This document shows positions 1-4,334 of a stretch of 6,006 nucleotides of DNA, in pieces; positions within the stretch are counted from its first letter, which is position 1, and each line of letters begins with the position of its first letter. The stretch covers positions 1-6,006 of the forward strand of contig JANLHQ010000019.1 in assembly GCA_024654415.1 (NCBI GenBank). Reading direction: 5' to 3'. The stretch is from Candidatus Azambacteria bacterium. Lineage in GTDB: Bacteria > Patescibacteriota > Minisyncoccia > GWC2-36-17 > WO2-46-25. The notes below the pieces were generated by a model that searched no databases, was not told the DNA's origin, and saw only the letters and a program-made list of their open reading frames with translations. The translations under genes were made by a program, and so were the position numbers.

Positions 1-1
1 T

Positions 2-745
2 CATCCTGATTATTTTGCCAAGCCGGAGGATTACCGGAAGGCATTTGTAAAATTTGTTGCGCTCATTCCGAGCACAGGATTTTTAGTGATGAGTGATGAC
101 GATGAGGTGCTTGCGGAGATTGCGCGAAGTGCTGCCTGCAAAGTAGTCGTGGTTAGAGAAGAGAGTGCTGAGAAATTTTCACTACATTCTCCCGGTGCTC
201 ATTATCAACTCGATGCGAATCTTGCATATCGTGCCGCTCTCGAGTGCGGTGTTGCTCCTGATGTCGCGCGCGCCGCGCTCGAAGCATTTCAAGGAACCAC
301 TCGCCGACTCGAACTGGTCGGTGAGTGCAATGGCGCAACGGTCATTGATGATTATGCGCATCACCCGACAGAAATCAAGGCAACACTGAAAGGGGTCTCT
401 GAAAAATATAAAGGAAAGCATATTTTTGCGATATTCCAGCCACATACGTATTCGCGCACAAAAGCGCTTTTTGATGAGTTTGCCGCTGCATTTGCGGATG
501 CGGACAGTGTTGTACTCACAAGTGTGTATGCCTCTGCGCGAGAGAAAAAAGAGGGGAATGAGAATGACGTCGATATGGAGGTAATGGTGGGCATGGTAAA
601 CGAACAAGCAGGGAAGAAAAAAGCAATATATATTGAAGATCGGAATGCTGTCATCGACTATGTAAAGGCGCATACCAAAAAAAACACGGTAATTATCACA
701 TTAGGTGCGGGCGATATGTGGCAAGTGGCACGAGCATTGTGTTGA
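2..745 (+). CDS. murC: UDP-N-acetylmuramate--L-alanine ligase, C-terminal part (5' end outside window)
   Basis: MurC adds L-alanine to UDP-N-acetylmuramic acid using ATP, the first cytoplasmic step of the peptidoglycan stem peptide. The reading frame is open from base 2, so the start lies upstream. 247 residues are visible, roughly the C-terminal half of a normal MurC of about 450-490. The visible part begins with HPDYF, which matches the end of the central ATP-binding domain motif (DHxDYF-like). The C-terminal Mur ligase domain follows, with IDDYAHHPTEI at about residues 115-125, FQPHTYSRT at about 145-153 and LGAGDMW near the end. These motifs are more typical of MurC than of MurD, MurE or MurF. 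An internal GTG at 86 lies mid-domain and is not the start. The HNxxN motif conserved in Mur ligases reads HYQLD here (about residues 66-70). The gene ends in TGA and is followed by a hairpin terminator at 774-809. Confidence 0.95.
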   Translation, partial: HPDYFAKPEDYRKAFVKFVALIPSTGFLVMSDDDEVLAEIARSAACKVVVVREESAEKFSLHSPGAHYQLDANLAYRAALECGVAPDVARAALEAFQGTTRRLELVGECNGATVIDDYAHHPTEIKATLKGVSEKYKGKHIFAIFQPHTYSRTKALFDEFAAAFADADSVVLTSVYASAREKKEGNENDVDMEVMVGMVNEQAGKKKAIYIEDRNAVIDYVKAHTKKNTVIITLGAGDMWQVARALC

Positions 746-773
746 CGCACTAACGGGAATAGGTGAGGGAGAT

Positions 774-809
774 GAAAACGGCTCCGCAGAGTTGTTTTCT
801 ATTGTTTTT
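774..809 (+). terminator. Intrinsic terminator after murC
   Basis: The arm GAAAACGGCTC (774-784) pairs over 11 positions, including two G-U pairs, with GAGTTGTTTTC (789-799) around a CGCA loop. A T-rich stretch follows (800-809, with five consecutive T). It lies 29 bases after the murC stop and just before the rpsB promoter, so it probably separates the two transcription units. Confidence 0.7.
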
Positions 810-819
810 GTGTAAGGGC

Positions 820-847
820 TTGCAATATGTTTTAATTATGGTACATT
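820..847 (+). promoter_or_regulatory. Candidate promoter of rpsB-tsf
   Basis: TTGCAA (820-825) and TACATT (842-847) are separated by 16 bases. Transcription would start near 854 and give a leader of about 20 bases before the rpsB ATG. The -10 region (TATGGTACATT) resembles that of the candidate promoter at 3645-3672 (TATGCGGTACCAT). The call rests on sequence resemblance and on its position right after a terminator. Confidence 0.5.
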
Positions 848-874
848 GGGTACGTTGTTTTTAAGAGTATATAT

Positions 875-1630
875 ATGGAACAAACGGAAAAAATAAATCC
901 CGCGGCTATGGAAACGCTTCAAAAAATGGTTGAAGCGGGTGTTCATATTGGGCATAAGAAGGCAAAGGGGCATCCAAAGATGAAGCCATTCCTTTTTGGG
1001 ATTAGACAAGGAGTGCAGATCATCAATGTAGAAAAGACGCTTGAAAAGCTTGAAGAAGCGGCGGAATTCCTAAAAAAGACTGCAGCGAAGGGTGGTGTCA
1101 TAATTTTTGTCGCCACGCGAGTGCCGGGTAAGTTATTAATTCAAAAAGCAGCAACCGATGCCGGGTCATTGTATGTAGTAGAACGATGGATTGGCGGTAC
1201 GCTTACAAACTTCCCCAATCTTTCAAAGCGTTTGCAATATTTTCTTGAGCAAGAAGAGAAGAAGGGTAAGGGGGAGCTTGTAAAATATTCTAAGAAAGAA
1301 CAATTGCTCATGAGTCGAGAGATCGAAACACTTGAAAAAAAGATGGGGGGCATCAAGACGCTTAAGAAAAAACCGGATGCGTTGGTAGTCATCGACATTG
1401 ATGAACATTTGTCGGCAGTACGCGAAGCGACAAAGATGGGAGTCCCTGTGGTTGCTATCACCGATACCAATACTAATCCAACACTCGTTGCGTACCCTAT
1501 TCCTGCAAACGACAAATCAGTAAAATCATTAACTATGATTCTCGATCGGTTAGTGAGCGCGGTGAAAGAAGGAAAGGCAGAAATTCGTCAGCCAGCTGAG
1601 GTGACAACAGAGAAACAAGTACAGGCATAA
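875..1630 (+). CDS. rpsB: 30S ribosomal protein S2
   Basis: S2 binds late to the 30S subunit near the head-body junction and helps recruit S1 where S1 is present. The 251-residue product has a normal length for bacterial S2. Family landmarks appear in order: EAGVHIGHK at about 21-29, HPKMKPFLFG at about 33-42, IINVEKT at about 49-55, the RWIGGTLTNF motif at about 104-113, SREIETLEKKMGGIK at about 147-161, DALVVIDIDEH at about 168-178, and VPVVAITDTNTNP followed by IPANDKS in the C-terminal half. The ATG at 875 puts the family N-terminus in the right place. Upstream there is only a weak AAGAG at a spacing of about 8, not a full Shine-Dalgarno. tsf follows after 15 bases, the usual rpsB-tsf pair. 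The lysine-rich middle and short hydrophilic tail are not unusual. Confidence 0.98.
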   Translation: MEQTEKINPAAMETLQKMVEAGVHIGHKKAKGHPKMKPFLFGIRQGVQIINVEKTLEKLEEAAEFLKKTAAKGGVIIFVATRVPGKLLIQKAATDAGSLYVVERWIGGTLTNFPNLSKRLQYFLEQEEKKGKGELVKYSKKEQLLMSREIETLEKKMGGIKTLKKKPDALVVIDIDEHLSAVREATKMGVPVVAITDTNTNPTLVAYPIPANDKSVKSLTMILDRLVSAVKEGKAEIRQPAEVTTEKQVQA

Positions 1631-1645
1631 TTAGCACTCTTTTTT

Positions 1646-2233
1646 ATGGCAATCGCACTCGAAAAAATCCAAAGATTACGCGAGAAAACTATGGCGGCGC
1701 TCAACGACGTAAAAAAAGCGCTCGACGAGGCACAAGGTGATGAAGAAAAAGCCCTCTTTATTTTAAAGAAAACAGGGAAAATCATAGCAGATAAAAAATC
1801 TTCGCGAGAGACAAAAGCAGGTATGGTCACCTCATATATGCATGGCGAGGGAAGAATCGGTGTACTTCTGGAATTACGATGTGAAACGGATTTTGTCGCA
1901 AAAAACGAGGAGTTCAAATTGCTTGCGCATGATATCGCGCTCCATATCGCAGCGATGGATCCCCGATATGTAAAACCAGAGGAGGTGCCCGTAGATGTAC
2001 TTGCAACAGAAACGAAGATGTTCGAAGAGCAAACAAGTGAGCTTAATAAACCCGCAGAAATAGTGAAGCAGATCATCGATGGTAAGGTGAAAAAGTTTTA
2101 TGATGATGTGTGCCTACTCAACCAGCCATTTGTAAAGGATGATAGTATGACCGTGAAAGACCGTATCGCTGAAGGTATTTCAAAGCTAGGAGAAAATATC
2201 GAAGTAGGGCGGTTTGCGCGGTTCGCGATGTAA
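1646..2233 (+). CDS. tsf: Elongation factor Ts (short form)
   Basis: EF-Ts is the nucleotide exchange factor that releases GDP from EF-Tu. The N-terminal UBA-like domain (residues 1 to about 55) contains LREKTMAALNDVKKALDEA, matching the family pattern LRxxTGAGxxDCKKAL. The core has GRIGVLLELRCETDFVAKNEEF (about 69-90), holding the TDFVA signature that inserts near the EF-Tu nucleotide site. The end (QPFVKDD...TVKDRI...RFARF) matches the C-terminal core strand. At 195 residues it is the short type, as in Thermus, without the extra dimerisation and coiled-coil regions of the 283-residue E. coli protein. The ATG at 1646 gives the typical MAI start, but it is preceded by six T and no Shine-Dalgarno; coupling to rpsB 15 bases upstream is possible. 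pyrH and frr, often next in other bacteria, are absent here. Confidence 0.97.
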   Translation: MAIALEKIQRLREKTMAALNDVKKALDEAQGDEEKALFILKKTGKIIADKKSSRETKAGMVTSYMHGEGRIGVLLELRCETDFVAKNEEFKLLAHDIALHIAAMDPRYVKPEEVPVDVLATETKMFEEQTSELNKPAEIVKQIIDGKVKKFYDDVCLLNQPFVKDDSMTVKDRIAEGISKLGENIEVGRFARFAM

Positions 2234-2242
2234 TATGTTCCC

Positions 2243-2275
2243 GTTTTGCCTGCGCGTTTTGCGCAGGCACAAAAC
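2243..2275 (+). terminator. Strong hairpin after tsf, possible terminator without U-tract
   Basis: TGCCTGCGC (2247-2255) pairs perfectly over 9 positions with GCGCAGGCA (2261-2269) around a GTTTT loop. With C2270 bulged, three further T-A pairs extend the stem. No T-tract follows on either strand, so it is not a classical intrinsic terminator. It sits 13 bases after the tsf stop and may terminate or protect the 3' end of the rpsB-tsf mRNA. Confidence 0.5.
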
Positions 2276-2296
2276 GCAACCCCATCTTCTTATAAC

Positions 2297-2304
2297 TGTA
2301 TAAT
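2297..2304 (+). promoter_or_regulatory. -10 element giving a near-leaderless transcript
   Basis: TGTATAAT contains a consensus TATAAT (2299-2304) that ends only 5 bases before the ATG at 2310. A start point 6-7 bases downstream would fall on or next to the A of that ATG. No convincing -35 is seen about 17 bases upstream (GCAACC). Confidence 0.5.
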
Positions 2305-2309
2305 AAATA

Positions 2310-2729
2310 ATGGGTATCTCCCTCTCTCTCGTTTTCGGAATCCTCTCGCTCGCCTCGTTTGGCGGAGCGATGTTTATAATAGCGAAGAAGGTGCCAACGC
2401 TCATACAAATTCCAATGGAGTCGCTTCCTAATCAAGAAACGTTTTTCGCATATATCGCGAGAATTGTACGAGTACTAGCGACTACGCTTCATCCGAAGCG
2501 GATCAAGATGTATGCGCTCGCGCAGGTTGCGAAAGTATTGCATACATCGCGTCTCATTTCCTTTAAAATGCATCGATTTATTGATACAATGGCACATACA
2601 GCAAAGAAGAAATCACAGGAGATGGAGCAAGAACATCGATTATTGTCTGATGCAAAGCAGGAAGAAGATGATAAGAGTAAAGAGGAAAGTAAGCAGGAAG
2701 AAGAGAGTAATACACAGCATATCCAATAA
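2310..2729 (+). CDS. Small single-pass membrane protein of unknown function
   Basis: The family is not recognised. The 139-residue product starts with a hydrophobic segment (about residues 4-26, ending at AKKVP) that should form one N-terminal membrane helix without an evident cleavage site. A basic, helical central part (about 45-105, with several Arg, Lys and His) follows. The tail from about residue 105 is very acidic and hydrophilic, rich in Glu, Lys, Asp and Ser, and probably disordered or coiled. The likely topology is an N-terminal anchor with a cytoplasmic body. There is no Shine-Dalgarno; a consensus -10 ends 5 bases before the ATG, which suggests a leaderless mRNA. The gene ends 15 bases before tRNA-Thr with no terminator between, so the tRNAs may be transcribed with it. 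Proteins of this design are common in Parcubacteria (recollection, not checked). Confidence 0.75.
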   Translation: MGISLSLVFGILSLASFGGAMFIIAKKVPTLIQIPMESLPNQETFFAYIARIVRVLATTLHPKRIKMYALAQVAKVLHTSRLISFKMHRFIDTMAHTAKKKSQEMEQEHRLLSDAKQEEDDKSKEESKQEEESNTQHIQ

Positions 2730-2744
2730 GAGGGAGGAGAGCAC

Positions 2745-2819
2745 GCCACCTTAGCTCAGCGGCAGAGCAACTGTTTTGTAAACAGTAGGTCTTCGGTTCA
2801 AATCCGAAAGGTGGCTCCA
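2745..2819 (+). tRNA. tRNA-Thr(UGU), CCA encoded
   Basis: The cloverleaf is complete. The acceptor GCCACCT pairs with AGGTGGC over 7 positions. The D-stem is GCTC/GAGC with a GG-containing 7-base loop. The anticodon stem is ACTGT/ACAGT with loop TTTGTAA, anticodon TGT at 2777-2779, reading ACA-type Thr codons. The variable loop is AGGTC and the T-arm is TTCGG/CCGAA with loop TTCAAAT. The discriminator is T2816 and CCA is encoded at 2817-2819. Confidence 0.96.
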
Positions 2820-2877
2820 GTATACGAATGCGCAGATGGCGGAGCGGCCAATCGCACCCCGATAACAAATAAATAAT

Positions 2878-2978
2878 ATCCAAAGTGCGTCGGTGGCGGA
2901 GCGGTCAATCGCACTTGACTGTAAATCAAGCGCCCTTGTGGCTACGCAGGTTCAAATCCTGCCCGACGCACTTTGGAT
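2878..2978 (+). repeat. 16-bp perfect inverted repeat extending the tRNA-Tyr acceptor stem
   Basis: The arm at 2878-2893 (ATCCAAAGT followed by acceptor strand GCGTCGG) is the exact reverse complement of 2963-2978 (CCGACGC followed by ACTTTGGAT). Nine pairs lie outside the tRNA or involve its discriminator, far more than a normal tRNA precursor needs. After excision of tRNA-Tyr, eight pairs (2878-2885 with 2971-2978) could still hold the two outer half-molecules together. Confidence 0.9.
2887..2970 (+). tRNA. tRNA-Tyr(GUA), nested within the outer tRNA, CCA not encoded
   Basis: This is a complete class II cloverleaf. The acceptor GCGTCGG pairs with CCGACGC over 7 positions. The D-arm is GCG/CGC with G-U as a possible fourth pair. 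The anticodon stem is CTTGA/TCAAG with loop CTGTAAA, anticodon GTA at 2921-2923. The long variable arm has stem GCC/GGC, the T-arm is GCAGG/CCTGC with loop TTCAAAT, and the discriminator is A2970. G1-C72, A73 and the long variable arm all fit bacterial Tyr identity. CTT follows the discriminator, so CCA must be added after transcription, unlike the two neighbouring tRNAs. The flanks extend the acceptor stem by 9 further pairs. Confidence 0.95.
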
Positions 2979-3044
2979 GGTATGATTGAAATCGGGACGC
3001 CCGAACGGGCTACGCAGGTTCAAATCCTGCTCTGCGCACCACAT

Positions 3045-3051
3045 GTATAAA
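3045..3051 (+). promoter_or_regulatory. Candidate -10 element for efp
   Basis: TGTATAAA (3044-3051 reads T-G-T-A-T-A-A-A, core TATAAA at 3046-3051) lies 14 bases before the efp ATG, immediately after the CCA of the interrupted tRNA. It would give a leader of only about 7 bases. No -35 is recognisable because that position falls in the T-arm of the tRNA. efp could instead be read from the upstream tRNA unit. Confidence 0.35.
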
Positions 3052-3065
3052 CTTATTTTTAGACT

Positions 3066-3635
3066 ATGCTGACATATAGTGAATTACGAAGAGGGACATT
3101 TATTTTAGTAGACGGCGAACCATGGGTCGTCGAGGAATTTGAATTTCTACGCATGCAGCAGCGCAAACCGGTTGCGAAAGTAAAGATGAAAAGCGTTCTC
3201 ACCGGCAAGGTACAGGAGCGAACATTTCATCAAAATGAATCAGTAGAAGAGGCGGTGCTTGAAAAAATACCCGCACGGTTTTTATACGAAAGTCGTGGCA
3301 CATACTGGTTTGATGCCCCAGAAGATCCAAAAAATCGCTTCTCTTTTACGAAGGAAGAGATCGCCAACATCGCACCATTTTTAAAGCCAAACCTTGAAGT
3401 GATCGCGTTAAAATTTGACGAAAAGATTATAAACATCGAGCCACCAATTAAGGTGGATTATAAGGTGGTCATGGCACCACCAGCTATTCGTGGTAATACT
3501 GCGCAAGGAGGTAATAAAACGGTCACACTTGAAAATGGGCTGGAGGTTCAGGTTCCATTATTTGTAAACGAAGGAGATACTATTCGTGTGAATACAGAGC
3601 TAAAATCATACGTTGAACGGGTCGGGAAAGAGTAA
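3066..3635 (+). CDS. efp: Elongation factor P with atypical, non-lysine tip loop
   Basis: EF-P binds between the ribosomal P and E sites and relieves stalling at polyproline stretches. The 189-residue length is standard. Domain I (KOW-like, about 1-63) has LVDGEPWVVEEFEF and VLTGKVQERTF. Domains II and III (OB folds) follow, ending with the family signature GGNKTVTLENGLEVQVPLFVNEGDTIRVNT and YVERV. The tip loop, PGKGQAF in E. coli with a modified Lys34, reads MQQRKPV here (about residues 30-36). Ungapped alignment to the conserved EF and LTG flanks puts Gln32 at the lysine position, with Arg33 and Lys34 next to it. Standard EpmA lysylation is therefore unlikely. The ATG at 3066 gives the usual N-terminus. 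No Shine-Dalgarno is seen (TTTTTAGACT upstream). A terminator follows at 3668-3699. Confidence 0.97.
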   Translation: MLTYSELRRGTFILVDGEPWVVEEFEFLRMQQRKPVAKVKMKSVLTGKVQERTFHQNESVEEAVLEKIPARFLYESRGTYWFDAPEDPKNRFSFTKEEIANIAPFLKPNLEVIALKFDEKIINIEPPIKVDYKVVMAPPAIRGNTAQGGNKTVTLENGLEVQVPLFVNEGDTIRVNTELKSYVERVGKE

Positions 3636-3644
3636 TAGATTTGG

Positions 3645-3672
3645 TTGACAAAACCTGTATATGCGGTACCAT
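3645..3672 (+). promoter_or_regulatory. Candidate promoter of the small-gene block
   Basis: A consensus TTGACA (3645-3650) is followed after 16 bases by TACCAT (3667-3672). The -10 region resembles that of the rpsB promoter candidate. The -10 lies in the 5' arm of the efp terminator hairpin. Transcripts starting near 3679 would begin in the hairpin loop and so could not form it, while readthrough from efp would. The leader to the gene at 3753 would be about 73 bases. Confidence 0.55.
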
Positions 3673-3699
3673 CGCTGTAAAAGCGATGGTTTGTTTTTT
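3668..3699 (+). terminator. Intrinsic terminator after efp
   Basis: ACCATCGCT (3668-3676) pairs perfectly over 9 positions with AGCGATGGT (3682-3690) around GTAAA. TTGTTTTTT follows (3691-3699). It starts 32 bases after the efp stop. The 5' arm overlaps the candidate -10 of the next transcription unit. Confidence 0.75.
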
Positions 3700-3711
3700 G
3701 AGGGACATCGT

Positions 3712-3753
3712 ATGTTGAAATTACGAACATTAACAATAGAGGAGGCAAGGTAA
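3712..3753 (+). CDS. 13-residue leader ORF coupled to the next gene
   Basis: The ATG at 3712 opens a frame encoding MLKLRTLTIEEAR and ends at TAA (3751-3753). GAGGG (3700-3704) lies 7 bases upstream, a plausible ribosome binding site. The TAA shares its last A with the ATG of the next gene (TAATG), the classic arrangement for translational coupling. The next gene's Shine-Dalgarno GGAGG (3741-3745) lies within the GAG-GAG codons of this ORF. The peptide shows no run of one amino acid that would suggest attenuation. It may be a regulatory mini-cistron or chance. Confidence 0.4.
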   Translation: MLKLRTLTIEEAR

Positions 3754-4061
3754 TGACAGCGTATTTATGCAAAGGGCACCCGCCCTTTATTCACAGGTGC
3801 ATTGAACTCGTGGTGAGTGAAGCAAAGAGGAGGGAGATTAAAACTTCATTTGAGCCTCAAAAGACATGTATTTTACTAAGCTGTGAGCAGGTGGACGCAG
3901 TTTTGGTCCACATAGCCAACGTTCATTCGCCAAAAGATCTTCATGAGCCAGAATGGGAGTCCGTGGTAGAGTATCATATACATGATTTTGCGTGCGGAAA
4001 ATGCGGCAGTTGCTACAGGGATGAAGTACTAAAAGCGGCGCAAGGAATTGGTGTGCTGTAG
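3753..4061 (+). CDS. Small Cys/His-rich protein, putative metal-binding, unknown function (paralogue 1)
   Basis: Not a family I recognise. The 102-residue soluble protein has CKGH at residues 6-9, H14, Cys39 and Cys44, then a helix-like SCEQVDAVLVHIA (43-55), a His-rich stretch (H75, H77) and CGKCGSC (81-87), followed by YRDEVLKAA. The Cys and His spacing suggests a zinc-binding site made of an N-terminal CxxH and a C-terminal CxxC. The protein encoded at 4363-4695 has the same order of elements: CKxH, then Ile-His, then Cys-acidic-x-(V/I)-x-x-(V/I)-L-x-x-I-A, then CxxCG, then YRxxVLK. The two are therefore divergent paralogues. The start is fixed by GGAGG (3741-3745), 7 bases before the ATG, which also overlaps the leader ORF stop. 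Catalysis cannot be inferred; a regulator or small adaptor is possible. Confidence 0.75.
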   Translation: MTAYLCKGHPPFIHRCIELVVSEAKRREIKTSFEPQKTCILLSCEQVDAVLVHIANVHSPKDLHEPEWESVVEYHIHDFACGKCGSCYRDEVLKAAQGIGVL

Positions 4062-4091
4062 CGAACTTTGATACACTGAAAGGAGAATTAT

Positions 4092-4334
4092 ATGGAAAAA
4101 GAACCGCCATACCAACTTCCCTTAGGGGGCCCTGAAACCGATGAAGAGATCGGAGAAGAAGCAAAGCGCGCTGTTGCAGAAGAGAAAGAGATAAAAAGAG
4201 AGGAAGAGCTTATTGCTGAGGCGAAAAAGGAGTATGGATTCGTGTCAGCAGAAGATCGTCGTAAAAGTGCAAAGAAAAGCAGAGAAGATTGGCTTGCACT
4301 TCGTAAAACGCTCTTTAAGGAAAAAGAAGAATAA
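4092..4334 (+). CDS. Small charged helical protein, unknown function
   Basis: Not recognised. The 80-residue product begins with a Pro/Gly-rich stretch (MEKEPPYQLPLGGPETDEE) and continues as a highly charged Glu/Lys/Arg sequence from about residue 20 to the end, probably a long helix, with little hydrophobic core. No Cys, membrane segment or signal peptide is present. AGGAG (4081-4085) lies 6 bases before the ATG, a good ribosome binding site that supports the start. It sits 30 bases after one Cys/His protein gene and 28 bases before its paralogue, with no terminator between, so the three genes probably share an mRNA. An overlapping frame from 4213 is read only as an upstream extension of the next gene and is not used. 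Confidence 0.65.
   Translation: MEKEPPYQLPLGGPETDEEIGEEAKRAVAEEKEIKREEELIAEAKKEYGFVSAEDRRKSAKKSREDWLALRKTLFKEKEE

Larger units (their letters stand above)
2864..2985 (+). other. 122-base insert in the anticodon loop of the outer tRNA (candidate intron containing a tRNA gene)
   Basis: The insert lies between loop positions 32 and 33 of the outer tRNA. The dinucleotide GA occurs at both junctions (2861-2862 and 2984-2985), so the exact ends may shift by a base or two (2863-2984 fits equally). It consists of an A/T-rich 5' arm, tRNA-Tyr, and a 3' arm. The arms pair (2878-2886 with 2970-2978, and weakly 2873-2877 with 2979-2983), so the insert folds as one long stem capped by the tRNA-Tyr cloverleaf. 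It is too short for a group I intron core, and no archaeal bulge-helix-bulge motif is evident. How it would be removed is unknown. Confidence 0.6.
2837..3030 (+). repeat. Two pairs of shared segments between outer and inner tRNA
   Basis: The D-arm segments 2837-2856 and 2894-2913 (20 bases) differ at one position only (2848 C versus 2905 T). The T-arm segments 2940-2962 and 3008-3030 (23 bases) are identical. The acceptor, anticodon and most variable-arm bases differ. This points to common descent by duplication or to gene conversion between the two class II tRNAs. Confidence 0.9.
2830..3041 (+). tRNA. Interrupted class II tRNA, probably tRNA-Ser(UGA), split in its anticodon loop by an insert carrying tRNA-Tyr
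   Basis: Two half-genes 123 bases apart form one cloverleaf. The 5' half (2830 to about 2863) has acceptor strand GCGCAGA, TG, a D-arm (GCG/CGC) and the anticodon strand CCCGA (2858-2862). The 3' half (about 2986-3041) has the opposite strand TCGGG (2992-2996), a long variable arm GCCC-GAAC-GGGC, T-arm GCAGG/CCTGC with loop TTCAAAT, acceptor TCTGCGC, discriminator A and encoded CCA (3039-3041). The acceptor (7/7), T-stem (5/5) and anticodon stem (5/5) are all perfect across the interruption. The 3' loop sequence TTGAAA is the usual end of a Ser(UGA) loop. Removing 122 bases gives a 7-base loop (TTTGAAA or ATTGAAA). Caveats: this register leaves one extra base on each side of the anticodon stem (C2857, A2997), the discriminator is A although bacterial Ser tRNAs usually have G, and the body resembles the inner tRNA-Tyr. 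It could instead be a disrupted pseudogene. Confidence 0.75.

Noticed and set aside
182..673. Minus-strand open frame of 163 codons across murC
   Set aside because: It lies opposite a clear MurC sequence, has no recognisable domains or upstream signals, and is a shadow.
1588..2076. Minus-strand open frame of 162 codons across tsf
   Set aside because: It is antisense to well-conserved EF-Ts, and its Ser/Phe-rich composition is typical of a shadow frame.
2578..2883. Minus-strand open frame over the membrane protein end and tRNA-Thr
   Set aside because: It crosses a structured tRNA gene and has no independent support.
2864..2985. Group I intron in the outer tRNA
   Set aside because: About 122 bases, most of them occupied by tRNA-Tyr, leave no room for the conserved group I core.
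2830..3041. CRISPR-like or mobile-element repeat reading of the tRNA repeats
   Set aside because: The repeated blocks are D-arm and T-arm segments of two tRNAs, fully explained by cloverleaf folding; no spacer periodicity or transposase is present.
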